DNA from: Albugo candida
Taxonomy: Eukaryota; Oomycota; Peronosporomycetes; Albuginales
Length of the DNA stretch: 64,000 nucleotides
Reading direction: 5' to 3'
Assembly (NCBI GenBank): GCA_040437565.1
Contig: JBDOQK010000016.1
Location: forward strand, 186,001 to 250,000
The translations under genes and the position numbers were made by a program. Positions 35,560 through 45,520 of this stretch are shown here, in pieces (the stretch's first letter is position 1; each line of letters opens with the position of its first letter). Under the pieces are notes generated by a model. It did no database searches. It was not told the origin of the DNA and saw only the letters and a list, made by a program, of their open reading frames with translations.

Positions 35560-35965
35560 TAAAATATGAACATATTCTCAGCCTGAATGACCCGCACACG
35601 TCCAGCGTGCCATTGTTCCTTCCTTGTCAATTGATACCGGTTCCAATCCTACAGAAGTCCACCTGCATTGGCACGCGTACGCTGTATAGCCTACAACCAC
35701 AAGTGAAGGATACGATCAACAAAAAAAGCTGCAGGGCACCGAAATATTCGTCCAATTTTGCTTGGAGCTTATACTCATTCGGCATGTGTTCACGAAAAAA
35801 CATATAATCAGCACTCTTGTTCCAAACCCTGCTACGACGAGCTTTTCAGCACCCGCGAACGTACAAGACGCTGTAAAGTATGTATCAGTACCTGTCTTGG
35901 AACTGAATTACGATGAAGTCGCAATCGATACAACGCAAGTTGGAGCATACGCTAGAACGCATTAA
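35550..35965 (+). CDS. Small hypothetical two-exon protein (tentative)
   Basis: An ATG at 35550 opens a frame that continues after a 50-nt intron (donor CCG|GTTCC, acceptor GTATAG, 35640-35689) to a stop at 35965, giving 121 aa. The second exon reads like protein (GTEIFVQFCLELILIRHVF, VPVLELNYDEVAIDTTQ). It overlaps the last 10 bases of the photolyase-like gene in another frame, so it might instead be an alternative 3' end of that gene. No family recognised. Confidence 0.35.
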
Positions 35966-36123
35966 AATCATCACTATCAAATATAATCCATTCCTAAATC
36001 AATCTGCGTACCAGGAATTCAAAAAAGCATTGGAATGACCACGTTTCATTCGGCTTCCGCCTAGAGTAAGTCGAGCACACCTGGGAACACTGTCAGTGCT
36101 GTTAATTGTCTTTGTGAGAAGCT

Positions 36124-36461
36124 TTACTTCTTATTGACAGAGGCTGAGTATGCATTGGCTAACAATGGCAGGACGGCGCTTTGTCTATTGTGAGAGGCAC
36201 GGACGACGGAAACTCCATTGGACAAGGTTGTGGAACCCGAACCAGACACAAAATTCAATAGATCATCAATGCAGCTGTCTGTCTAGAAAGGATCAGAGTT
36301 ATTAAGCTTGGATTCGAGATGAGGAATAGCTCATTCGCCAAGACCTTTGCAGTTTGACCTCTACTTTGGCTTTTTGAGTATTGATCTGCTACCGTTGGAC
36401 CTTGAGCCGGAGAAGACATCGACAAAGTTTCCATATCCGTGACGAAATCATCAAAATTCAT
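36124..36461 (-). CDS. Small acidic protein of unknown function (tentative)
   Basis: Two exons on the minus strand, 36461-36345 and 36282-36124, with a 62-nt intron (AAG|GTCTT, TTTCTAG), give 91 aa. It begins MNFDDFVTDMETLSMSSP and later contains CIDDLLNFVSGSG. Composition is rich in Ser and Asp/Asn with one predicted amphipathic helix. No domain recognised; a further upstream exon cannot be excluded. Confidence 0.4.
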
Positions 36462-36562
36462 GGGCAATCCAGTTCCAACACGCGGGTAAGTATTTGCAAG
36501 TTAATTATAGCGCATTCAAGATATATATATTTGCTATGAAAACGGAATCTAGTTCAAATCCT

Positions 36563-37636
36563 TCAAGGGTACTGCTCCCACTCATTTTCTTTACGCTGGA
36601 ACGCTCGAAATTCCTGTATCCATACCCGCCATCGTTCATAAGCGGACGAAAACAGGGACGTAAGAGGTCCAAGGAGATAAGAAGGAGACTTTAGCGTAAC
36701 AATAACCGATGTTGGGAAGATCGAAGTCCACTGGGATACATGAGTGAGCCACGATCTTTGGTCTTTGAGAGGCACAGCTTCTGTTGGAGCGGGGTCCCTA
36801 TTGAGAAAGTAAATGAACAAATACGCGTGTTGCGGGACTCCCTGAATCATGTAATAATTCTTGAGGAGTTTCACATTTTGAAATCCATTTCTCTCATAGA
36901 AATGAATCGCTTGAATGTTATCCACTTTGACATGAAGATACACCGCTTTGCAATGAGGATTCTGTCGGGCATTGTCGATACAAGCAGATAGTAACATGGA
37001 CGCAACACCTCGGCGTCGATAGGATTGTTGTGTTCCAAGCGTAAGTATGTACATTGCCAGATCATCTTGTTCCGCAAGTCTTGGCGGATGCAAAGTGGCC
37101 GGGACAAAAGCGGGAAGTTCCAATATTTTTCTAACTTCGTACTCTTCGATAGAAGTCACAGACACCAAACTCGCCGTAACTGCACCAATTATGCGTATAT
37201 CTCTTGCTGCATTTTCCGAGATATGTCTTGATCTGCCCGATTCATTTCTCTTCTCTGAAATATTGATCTCTAATTTTTGATCGTGCTCAGGATCCGTCGG
37301 GCTAGGACTAGTGAGTCTGGTCGTAACAACACGAGTGAATAGAGCTCCTCCAGTTTCCGCCCATCGTTTATGGGCTGCCCCGTTGTAAAAAGCGTCATTG
37401 TAGCGTATTGGGAACCATTCTTCATGTAATCGGCGCAAAACTGGGATGTCCTCTTGATTAATTTCTCGGAAAAATAAGACCTCTTCTGTATCGGGTGCAA
37501 GATCGTATGAAGGAGGAGATTTATACCCGCAGAATTGCGTCTTTTGGTGTTCTTTTTTACTCTTATTGGTAAAGAATTCTTTACTAGCGCGAACGCTCAT
37601 TAGATACTGATTCTCGTAAACTTTTTCGTAATACAT
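36563..37636 (-). CDS. NAA60: N-alpha-acetyltransferase 60-like (NAA60) GNAT protein
   Basis: Predicted N-terminal acetyltransferase of the NAA60/HAT4 type, which acetylates membrane proteins at the Golgi in animals and the plasma membrane in plants. A single 357-aa frame from the ATG at 37636. Typical pieces: FFREINQEDIPVLRRLHEEWFPIRY (N-terminal NAA60 signature, shown in part), YILTLGTQQSYRRRGVASML (acetyl-CoA loop Q/RxxGxG/A as RRRGVA), KAVYLHVKVDNIQAIHFYER, and NYYMIQGVPQHAYLFIYFLN. The C-terminal ~90 residues contain amphipathic and hydrophobic segments that could anchor it to membrane, as in known NAA60. An insertion of about 70 charged residues splits the first half of the domain. Divergent from the chromodomain gene. 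Confidence 0.85.
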   Translation of the reverse strand: MYYEKVYENQYLMSVRASKEFFTNKSKKEHQKTQFCGYKSPPSYDLAPDTEEVLFFREINQEDIPVLRRLHEEWFPIRYNDAFYNGAAHKRWAETGGALFTRVVTTRLTSPSPTDPEHDQKLEINISEKRNESGRSRHISENAARDIRIIGAVTASLVSVTSIEEYEVRKILELPAFVPATLHPPRLAEQDDLAMYILTLGTQQSYRRRGVASMLLSACIDNARQNPHCKAVYLHVKVDNIQAIHFYERNGFQNVKLLKNYYMIQGVPQHAYLFIYFLNRDPAPTEAVPLKDQRSWLTHVSQWTSIFPTSVIVTLKSPSYLLGPLTSLFSSAYERWRVWIQEFRAFQRKENEWEQYP

Positions 37637-37766
37637 TGCCCACAAATACTCGACACAGACGATGAAGACATACGACGCCGTCTGCTAATGGCAGTTTCGT
37701 TTAATTACAACTGCGACCAGATCCTGAGCTGGAAATTACCAACCGCTCGATAGAGCCCTATACTGA

Positions 37767-39506
37767 ATGCGCTTTGTATCACAAGCACCTGTTCTAATGG
37801 ATAGCGCAACGAATACCGATCCAATAAGCAAAACCAAGGTATTTTCCATATTATCAGATGGTATTGACAGCGCACTCCGTACTATCGTACCAAAGATAAT
37901 CAAAACACATCACTGCGCTGGTTTTCCTCTAACGCTTAGAACCGAAAATGAGGAGAACAAAAACTGGGTTGAAACACATTGTGATGTGGTCAAACATTAT
38001 GAGAGGCGTCAGAAGACCATATCTATGAAGAAGAAATCTACTGCTCGCGGGGATCACACAGAGAATGCACATGGAAAAGAAGCGGTGGAGGATTGGAAAA
38101 ATAAAGAACACAGCAAGGAAGTTGTCGACGATGCAGAGAAATTGACTGTTGTGAGTGAAAACGCACATGGAGATGGAACATCTCTAATACGGCCAGGTAG
38201 CAAGAGATCTGAACGAAAAAGAAAGAATAGAATTGTATATGAGGAATCCAGCAGTGACGAAGATTCTCGCGCTACAAAGCAAGAAAAAGTGTTTCATACT
38301 GGAGAAAAAATTATCAATCAGCATCGAACTGAAGCGGCAGTCCGAAATGGGGCGAAAACGACGAAACATAATAAAAGCACGATGTTTGACCGATTGGCAA
38401 GGGTAGCCGGTTGTGAGGACGTTCGTCAAGGCACTAGAAAATATGAATTATTGAAGGATTGGATAGAGAGGGATCAAGGAACGGACCTGATGCTTTCTAA
38501 TGATGTAATCATATGGATGAAGTCTCAGATGCGGAACGATGCCATTCAGTACAAGGAGAGATCACAGGATGAGAAAACAGGTCGAAAGAAGCGGATAAGA
38601 TACAAAAGGCAACGAGAGAGTATCAAAAGCGAGAATATGAAGGGTCGAATGAAGAAAGAGACTGAGGCCAGTGCTTGCGTTGACACCAAAGAAACTTGTC
38701 CCGATAAAGCCAAACACGTACAGGAAATAACATTGAGAACGACCAAAAGAAACAAGATGATACCAGTAATCAAAGATGAAGATGAAGAAGTTGAAGCTGA
38801 CATCAATCCTGATTTGCAAGAAGTCAGTTCCGTACAGAATCACGATTCTGATATCCCAAAAGAAGCTCATAACGTATTAGACATCGCTGAATTGGATAGC
38901 GACAAGTCAGAAGAACTCAACAGCAATCCTGTTATAGAAGATATCACCCCTGTGCACAATAGTGATGAATCAATTCAAGAAACCATATTAACAGAAGCTG
39001 TCACCGAACAGGATGTCGAGGAGAAAACAGAAGAAGCTGATAACAGCACCGTAGCTAAACCAACAAAAACAACTGGCGAAACTTTCAGTCTAGACGATCC
39101 CGATGTGTTCGTCGTAGAAAGTATACTGCAAGAGCGTACTACCCAGAACAAGCGCAATTCAAAGAAAGGAGGTCTCAGCACCTATCTTGTGAAATGGGAA
39201 GGTTATGATGAAGTAACCTGGGAACCAGAGGTTAATCTTCCAAAATGGATTATCAGGTCGTATCGTGCTCGTCAGAAACTGAAAACAAAGTGTAAACACG
39301 TGTTCGACAGTTGTGGTGATCGAAAAGTCGTCGAGAACAAAACCGCTCATACGTCTGAGGTAATTTATCACGTGTGGTGGAAGAATGCTAAAGAACCCGA
39401 CTGGGAGTCCAAAGCTTCACTTCCAGCTTTAGTGGTCAAAGCACTGGAAAAAAAATGGAAGGCTAAAAGATTGTCAAAAAAAAGAAGCGCAAAGAAGTCA
39501 AATTAG
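37767..39506 (+). CDS. Chromodomain protein
   Basis: Intronless 579-aa frame from the ATG at 37767. Most of the protein is highly charged, Lys/Glu-rich and probably disordered. Near residues 450-505 is a chromodomain: FVVESILQER, then TYLVKWEGYDEVTWEPEVNL. About 30 residues later a second, weaker chromo-like unit reads VIYHVWWKNAKEPDWESKASL. The paired arrangement recalls chromo plus chromoshadow-like proteins, but the second unit keeps the W...W/DWE pattern of a chromodomain. A small helical block lies mid-protein (FDRLARVAGCEDVRQGTRKY). Likely binds methylated histone and acts in heterochromatin; that role is inferred from the domain. Confidence 0.82.
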   Translation: MRFVSQAPVLMDSATNTDPISKTKVFSILSDGIDSALRTIVPKIIKTHHCAGFPLTLRTENEENKNWVETHCDVVKHYERRQKTISMKKKSTARGDHTENAHGKEAVEDWKNKEHSKEVVDDAEKLTVVSENAHGDGTSLIRPGSKRSERKRKNRIVYEESSSDEDSRATKQEKVFHTGEKIINQHRTEAAVRNGAKTTKHNKSTMFDRLARVAGCEDVRQGTRKYELLKDWIERDQGTDLMLSNDVIIWMKSQMRNDAIQYKERSQDEKTGRKKRIRYKRQRESIKSENMKGRMKKETEASACVDTKETCPDKAKHVQEITLRTTKRNKMIPVIKDEDEEVEADINPDLQEVSSVQNHDSDIPKEAHNVLDIAELDSDKSEELNSNPVIEDITPVHNSDESIQETILTEAVTEQDVEEKTEEADNSTVAKPTKTTGETFSLDDPDVFVVESILQERTTQNKRNSKKGGLSTYLVKWEGYDEVTWEPEVNLPKWIIRSYRARQKLKTKCKHVFDSCGDRKVVENKTAHTSEVIYHVWWKNAKEPDWESKASLPALVVKALEKKWKAKRLSKKRSAKKSN

Positions 39507-39557
39507 ATTTAACGCATTGTCCAAAGCAGAATGCGCCAAGTTGAACGATCATACAGT

Positions 39558-40598
39558 TCACACGATACGATCCAATTCAGTGGCATAAGCCAGCATTTCT
39601 CCAACTAATTTTAGAGAAGGGATGTCCGATCCTCCGAGTTTCTTTTCTGGTGCTTTGAACCAAATCATAGTTCCCTTGACAGTCCACTCAGGTCTTTGCT
39701 CCCGAACATAAGCGCTTAATTCGGTCGTATTATTAAAAATCAACATTTTTTGCGCGTCTGCGATTTCCAAGCACTGGTATGCCATTTGAGAGCAGTCGGC
39801 AATGTTCTCACGCACTGTTTGCATTAGCTGAGATAGAAAGAACGAGAAAAGTTGATTGGGAATATGATTTCTTGCATCCAGCACCTTTATCCCACCAGTT
39901 AATATGTGAGCACAAATACAGCTTCTCTTTCAGTACCTTGTTGTAGCTGCCCTCCATTAGATACTGCTCGATTTTGATGCCAAAAGCTATGTTACCTTCA
40001 TTTCGATCGCTTTCATCTAGTAGCTCTAGCTGTAGACATGACGGTACACACAATCAGCCGTGGTAAAGTCAAATTGAGCCTGAGTTTGTACCTCATTGTG
40101 AAAGTCCGCCATTCGATTTTCCACTAAGAAATGCAAAAGTCGTGCTCCCATCAAGGGATAAAAAAGATTCGATCGAGAGGAAGAACTTTCCGGTTGTGCA
40201 GCTCCATCGTAAACCTTCAGTTGCACGAAGTTGCGCTCGAACTCAACAAGATCTTCATTCAAGATACTCAAGATCGTAGCGCTCTCTAGGACATGCTCTA
40301 TCGTATAAACATTACGAATTTATTTTCATGAATGCCTAATATGATTCGTACGCGCTAGACTGCATTCTTGCGCTGCTGTTAAAGATTGAGCGCCACAAGG
40401 TGGCAATGACGGTAGAGAAATCAACTCAAGCTTAAAGCAGAAAGAATGCGCTTGTTTAGATCAAGAAATCTCTCATTGCGCCGATAGCTGTACCTTGAGT
40501 TTTTTTGACAGTTTAATTGCATCTGAGATTCTCTTTTCCTCAACTAAAGTCCGTAACGTTTTGGCTTCTCCTTCTAGCGCTCGAATATCAGGGCTCAT
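39558..40598 (-). CDS. RPN12: 26S proteasome regulatory subunit RPN12 (PSMD8)
   Basis: Lid subunit of the 19S regulatory particle. Five exons join in frame to 269 aa: 40598-40494, 40430-40352, 40297-40092, 40029-39937, 39884-39558; introns 63, 54, 62 and 52 nt. The first exon carries a helical repeat start (ALEGEAKTLRTLVEEK). Diagnostic RPN12 sequence follows: LLHFLVENRMADFHNEVEL-like, IEQYLMEGSYNKV, QTVRENIADCSQMAYQC, and the C-terminal winged-helix/PCI tail (SLKLVGEMLAYATELDRIV). Identity is strong; the third exon acceptor (GATAG) is chosen to keep the frame and the family alignment. Confidence 0.92.
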
Positions 40599-40737
40599 GA
40601 TGATCGTGGATAACAGTTAGGAAACCAGTCAAGACAAAGGTTAGCCCCAGAATAACGACCAATTAGATCAAGCGAACAACGGCAGATGTGAACGTAAAAT
40701 ATGTACAGGGAATTTGGTTTTTCAGTAAAAGTGGAAT

Positions 40738-42326
40738 ATGTCGATAAAAATGAGTGAGATTACATCGGTACAAGAGGACAAGATGCAGGATGTGGTGATA
40801 GATCCTATTGCGGAAAAGGATGTGGAAACAAGCACTGAAGACGAAGAAAGCGGAATGCTGCATGTTCACACAGCTGACCCATCCTTAGCTTCGTACGATG
40901 ACCTCATGCCTTTTCACAAATGTTGATTGAGTATTTGATTTCTATAGAGACGGAAAGACGTTTCTGAACACACTTATTGCGTTCTTGGGGTCTGGTGTTC
41001 TTGGAATACCGTTTGTCTTCAAAGAGACAGGAATACTGGTGAGAATATCCACACTCTACATGCTTGCCGTAACATATCTCGCAATGGACATAGCTGGGAG
41101 TATTTACGCTGATTTTTGTGGCAAGCATCAACACTTTTTGCATGTTATTGATTGTGAGATGCAAGTATGAATTGAGGAAACGCGGGGAGGAGGTAAATTT
41201 GTACAGCGACATAGGCTATGCTGTAATGGGCAAAGCTGGAGCTTGTGTTGTCAACATCGCCATCATATTTTCGCAAACAGGATTTTGTGTCTCTTGTATG
41301 TGCTTACACTGTGATGTTGGTTGAAGCTGATGTTTTCCTGTCTATCAGATCTGATCTTTATCGCAACAAATGTTCATGCATATCTCGGCGTACCAAGGGA
41401 GGCAGCAGTGGCAATATGTCTTCCACTCCTCATAGTTTTTTCACTTGTACGTCACCTGAAGCAGCTTGCTTACGCGGCTCTAGTGGCCGATATCATGAAT
41501 CTCACTGGGCTTGCAGTCGTGTACTCTGTCGACTTCGAATTCATGGCGTATAATGATGATCAGATTAAGTTTTTTGGAGTCATTTCTAGTCTTCCATTCT
41601 TTTTCGGAGTTGCCTCATACTGCTTTGAGGGAGTTGGAATGGTACTACCGTTAGAAAAGTCCATGCGGAATAAGCAAAATTTCTCTACGATACTGATTGC
41701 GACGATGGTCATCATCACCACCATATACGCAACATTTGGAATCTGTGGATATCTTGCGTTTGGGGAAACGACAAAAGACGTCCTCACGCTGAATATGGAG
41801 AATGGTGGCGAGAAATTCAATTTTTTGACAATCTTAGTCAATGTTTGTCTATGTGTGGGCCTCTTTTTCACATACCCTTTGATGCTGGTTCCCGTTTTTG
41901 AGATCATGCAGTCATGGATACACTCTCCGAATACGGAAGAGTCTCTAAAAAAGGATGACGTACAGAGGTCAGAATCCTTGGCTGTGAACAGAACGTCACA
42001 TTCCCGAACAACTTGCCTGCGGTCCAGCGCAGTTCTTCTCACAGGACTGATAGCCGCTGGTGTTCCCGGTAAGTGACTTTTACTCGCTGCGATTTACAAT
42101 GCTAACGTTTATTGCAGACTTTGGTCCATTCATATCGTTTATAGGCGCCACATGCTGCTCTCTACTTGCGTATGTTTTACCAACTTTCTTCTATCTGCAC
42201 ATATTCTATGGAGTGAATGGTGAGAACACCCCGTGGTACCATGACTACTACCGCATCGGCCTGCTGCTTATTGGAGCTCTTGGAGTCGCCTCAATGTTTC
42301 ATGGTGTACTCGTAGCTCTCATCTAG
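40738..42326 (+). CDS. Amino acid/auxin permease family transporter
   Basis: Proton-coupled amino-acid transporter of the AAAP (Aa_trans) family, probably vacuolar/lysosomal or plasma-membrane. Five exons join in frame to 458 aa: 40738-40892, 40948-41038, 41094-41295, 41349-42068, 42118-42326; introns 55, 55, 53, 49 nt. A ~50-residue acidic cytosolic N-terminus precedes TM1 with the family signature FLGSGVLGIPFVFKETG. Further hydrophobic segments include FTLIFVASINTFCMLLIV, SSLPFFFGVASYCFEGVGMV (a hallmark TM6-7 block), ILIATMVIITTIYATFGICG and the C-terminal FGPFISFIGATCCSLLAYVL. About 10-11 TM helices in all. It is convergent with EF-G2, 21 bp apart. Confidence 0.9.
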
Positions 42327-42347
42327 CAACCTATGAATGGGAACCAT

Positions 42348-45167
42348 TTACCGACTATGCCGCGCCAGATATCTATCCAGTATTTGCTGCTCGACTTTAT
42401 CATAGCGGCTGAATTCCATGCTGAAGGATCCCTCACCCTGAGTCCTGGAGCGAATAATCGTCGCATACCCGATCATATGTGCCAAAGGAACATCTGCTTG
42501 AATACCGATCTTTTTGTTTTGCCTCATCTCGTTGTTATCGTCAAGCGAAGAACCAACTTCGTGTACGATTCCGCGTCGCTGTGATGTGAGATCGGAGATA
42601 ATTTCTCCAAGACAACGTTCGGGTGCTTGAATTTGCAATTTCATGATTGGTTCGAGAAGAGTTGGACTAGCTTCCTTTAAAACTCGCTTAAGAGCATAAG
42701 CGGCACACGTGCGGAATGCATTCATGCTCGAGTAACCATCCCACGCACATTGGTCGACGTCGATTGTTATCTTTGTACAAGCCAGCCGGTGAAACGAGAT
42801 CACACCTCGACTATAGGCGGATTGAATTCCCTCCTCAATTGCTAAGACGAACGGTTGCGGCAGTTCTTTTTCCTTGGAGTATATCCAGGTCAAGACATTT
42901 GTGGTGGGGTCGAGTGCAGAATTCATCGTTCCTTGTCGCGTTTCATACGTCAAGGGTTCCACCGTTACATGCATTTGTGCGAAATGTCGTTCGGATCCTA
43001 GGACGGTGTCATAAGTGTACACTGTTGAAGCTTGCTGGTCGATACTTTCGAGGTATGCAACCTGCATCGGCCCAATCATTGGCTCAAGTTTATATTCAGT
43101 GCGGAGCCTCTCTTTGATGATATCCAGATGAAGCTCTCCCATTCCACTAATAAGCGTCTGTCCAGTTTCTTCATCAACTCGAACCAGAAAAGTCGGATCT
43201 TCTCGCTGCAAAAAGTGCAATGCGTTGTCCAGTTCCTTCTCAGCGACCGACGATTCGGCTTCTATGGAGCATGTAAAAACTGGATTCGGAAGCTGCACGC
43301 CTGGTAGCGTGATGAGATCTGTGTAATTTGCTTGAATGAGGGTGTCTCCAGTAAATGTGTTTTTCAGCCCGATCGCGGCTCCAATATTTCCAGCTCCAAC
43401 TTCATCTACCTCTTCTTTATCATCAGCTGCTACATGCATCAGCCGTGTAATTCGCTCTTTTTGATTACGCGTCGAGTTGAAGAGCTGGCTTTTGGATCGA
43501 AGTACCCCAGAATACACGCGAAAGTAGACGATCAAGCCACGTTGACGATCGTGCTGGACCTTGAAAGCTAAAGCACACAATGGGGCATTCTCATCTTCCG
43601 GGTGCAGATAGCACTCATTCGAACTCTCAGATTTTCCTGACTTTTGTGCCAAGTACGGAGAAGCATCTAAAGGAGAAGGAAGGTAATCCACAATTGCATC
43701 TAAAAGTGGTTGTATTCCTTTGTTCTTTAATGCACTTCCGCAAATTGTGAGGACCACAGAAGAAGCGTTGTTTTGATTCACTACGATCCTCCGCAAGGCT
43801 TTTCGGATTTCCTCTGGTCGTATATCCTCATCGGCCAGATACAATTCGGCAAGTTCATCGTCATAATCACATGCTCTTTCGATCAAATCTTGGCGACCTT
43901 GTAGTGCTCGCTCATACAATGTAGACATCCGACCACTTCCGACCGATATGATTGGGTATTCTTGCATGTTTCTTCCGTCTCGATCGACCCATTTGATTAC
44001 TTTCATATCTATCAGATCGATAATTCCGTCGAATTCAGCCCCTTCTCCATACGGAATTTGNNNNNNNNNNNNNNNNNNNNNNNNNNNNNNNNNNNNNNNN
44101 NNNNNNNNNNNNNNNNNNNNNNNNNNNNNNNNNNNNNNNNNNNNNNNNNNNNNNNNNNNNAAGTACGGAGAAGCATCTAAAGGAGAAGGAAGGTAATCCA
44201 CAATTGCATCTAAAAGTGGTTGTATTCCTTTGTTCTTTAATGCACTTCCGCAAATTGTGAGGACCACAGAAGAAGCGTTGTTTTGATTCACTACGATCCT
44301 CCGCAAGGCTTTTCGGATTTCCTCTGGTCGTATATCCTCATCGGCCAGATACAATTCGGCAAGTTCATCGTCATAATCACATGCTCTTTCGATCAAATCT
44401 TGGCGACCTTGTAGTGCTCGCTCATACAATGTAGACATCCGACCACTTCCGACCGATATGATTGGGTATTCTTGCATGTTTCTTCCGTCTCGATCGACCC
44501 ATTTGATTACTTTCATATCTATCAGATCGATAATTCCGTCGAATTCAGCCCCTTCTCCATACGGAATTTGAGTTGCTAGTGTCTTGACGCCAAAATGGGA
44601 CTCCAAGGAATCACATGACTTTACAAATGAAGCTCCCTCTCGATCCATCTTGTTTATAAAGGCGATTCTAGGCACAGCATACCGATTCGCTTGTTCCCAA
44701 ACTGTTTCGGTTTGAGCCTCCACACCTGCGACGCCATCTATTACAGCAATAGAACCATCCAAAACACGCACGGCACGCTCTACTTCCACAGTGAAATCAA
44801 CATGACCTGGCGTGTCGATCACATTCACATTGGTCGACCGCCACGGAAAGCTTATCGCAGCAGCGCCAATGGTGATCCCTCTTTGTCTCTCCTGCGGCAT
44901 GTAATCCATTGTTGTATCTCCGTCATGCACTTCACCCATTCTATGGATGACACCAGAGTAAAACAGCATCCGTTCCGTTGTCGTGGTCTTGCCTGCATCG
45001 ATGTGAGCAAGAATGCCGATATTTCGAATCCGTTCCAATGCAGAAGTGGAAAGACGTGCAGTGCGTGGAAAATTGTTCAAGATCACATCACTTTCCGTCG
45101 TGAACTTTGACAGAATCGCCAGTGCAATGGATCTCTTCCGCTGGCATCCATGCAATCGAGCGAGCAT
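42348..45167 (-). CDS. GFM2: Mitochondrial elongation factor G2 (ribosome-recycling GTPase)
   Basis: Translational GTPase closest to EF-G2mt/GFM2, which with the recycling factor splits mitochondrial ribosomes. Single frame from the ATG at 45167; collapsed length is about 769 aa (human GFM2 is 779). N-terminus is Arg-rich and lacks acidic residues, fitting a mitochondrial presequence. G motifs: AHIDAGKTTT (G1), RGITI (G2), DTPGH (G3), NKMD (G4). The sequence GEVHDGDTTMDYMPQERQRG and GVEAQTETVWEQA favour GFM2 over GFM1. Domains II-V follow, ending with the EF-G C-terminal fold (LEPIMKLQIQAPERCLGEII). A gap artefact (43651-44570) repeats 410 bp of coding sequence in frame. Confidence 0.88.
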   Translation of the reverse strand: MLARLHGCQRKRSIALAILSKFTTESDVILNNFPRTARLSTSALERIRNIGILAHIDAGKTTTTERMLFYSGVIHRMGEVHDGDTTMDYMPQERQRGITIGAAAISFPWRSTNVNVIDTPGHVDFTVEVERAVRVLDGSIAVIDGVAGVEAQTETVWEQANRYAVPRIAFINKMDREGASFVKSCDSLESHFGVKTLATQIPYGEGAEFDGIIDLIDMKVIKWVDRDGRNMQEYPIISVGSGRMSTLYERALQGRQDLIERACDYDDELAELYLADEDIRPEEIRKALRRIVVNQNNASSVVLTICGSALKNKGIQPLLDAIVDYLPSPLDASPYXXXXXXXXXXXXXXXXXXXXXXXXXXXXXXXXXXQIPYGEGAEFDGIIDLIDMKVIKWVDRDGRNMQEYPIISVGSGRMSTLYERALQGRQDLIERACDYDDELAELYLADEDIRPEEIRKALRRIVVNQNNASSVVLTICGSALKNKGIQPLLDAIVDYLPSPLDASPYLAQKSGKSESSNECYLHPEDENAPLCALAFKVQHDRQRGLIVYFRVYSGVLRSKSQLFNSTRNQKERITRLMHVAADDKEEVDEVGAGNIGAAIGLKNTFTGDTLIQANYTDLITLPGVQLPNPVFTCSIEAESSVAEKELDNALHFLQREDPTFLVRVDEETGQTLISGMGELHLDIIKERLRTEYKLEPMIGPMQVAYLESIDQQASTVYTYDTVLGSERHFAQMHVTVEPLTYETRQGTMNSALDPTTNVLTWIYSKEKELPQPFVLAIEEGIQSAYSRGVISFHRLACTKITIDVDQCAWDGYSSMNAFRTCAAYALKRVLKEASPTLLEPIMKLQIQAPERCLGEIISDLTSQRRGIVHEVGSSLDDNNEMRQNKKIGIQADVPLAHMIGYATIIRSRTQGEGSFSMEFSRYDKVEQQILDRYLARHSR
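43651..44570. repeat. Assembly gap with duplicated flank inside EF-G2
   Basis: Ns fill 44061-44160. Bases 43651-44060 (410 bp) reappear as 44161-44570. Gap plus copy is 510 nt, again a multiple of three. Confidence 0.93.
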
Positions 45168-45520
45168 ATCGAGGTACTTGTGAACATTTATATCCNNNNN
45201 NNNNNNNNNNNNNNNNNNNNNNNNNNNNNNNNNNNNNNNNNNNNNNNNNNNNNNNNNNNNNNNNNNNNNNNNNNNNNNNNNNNNNNNNNNNNNNNCCTCT
45301 ATTTTTAAATATAATCATGTTTGCCTAAATATTATCCAGAAAAGTCGACAGCAATCATCTGCATCAGTCAACCTCAGCAGTGATGGCGCTTCTTTGAAGA
45401 AGGAAAGAATGTAAAATCTCTCTGCGTTTTCTTTCAAGGTATCACTCAAATAATCGTTCATGTATTATTGCTAAAAGCACTCTCGAAAAAGTACGGAAGG
45501 ATCAAAAGGTCCGACAAAAT
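45168..45520. other. Intergenic region with an assembly gap
   Basis: Divergent upstream region of EF-G2 and the glycine-rich gene. Ns fill 45196-45295; the flanks do not overlap visibly, so sequence is missing. No other feature seen. Confidence 0.6.
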
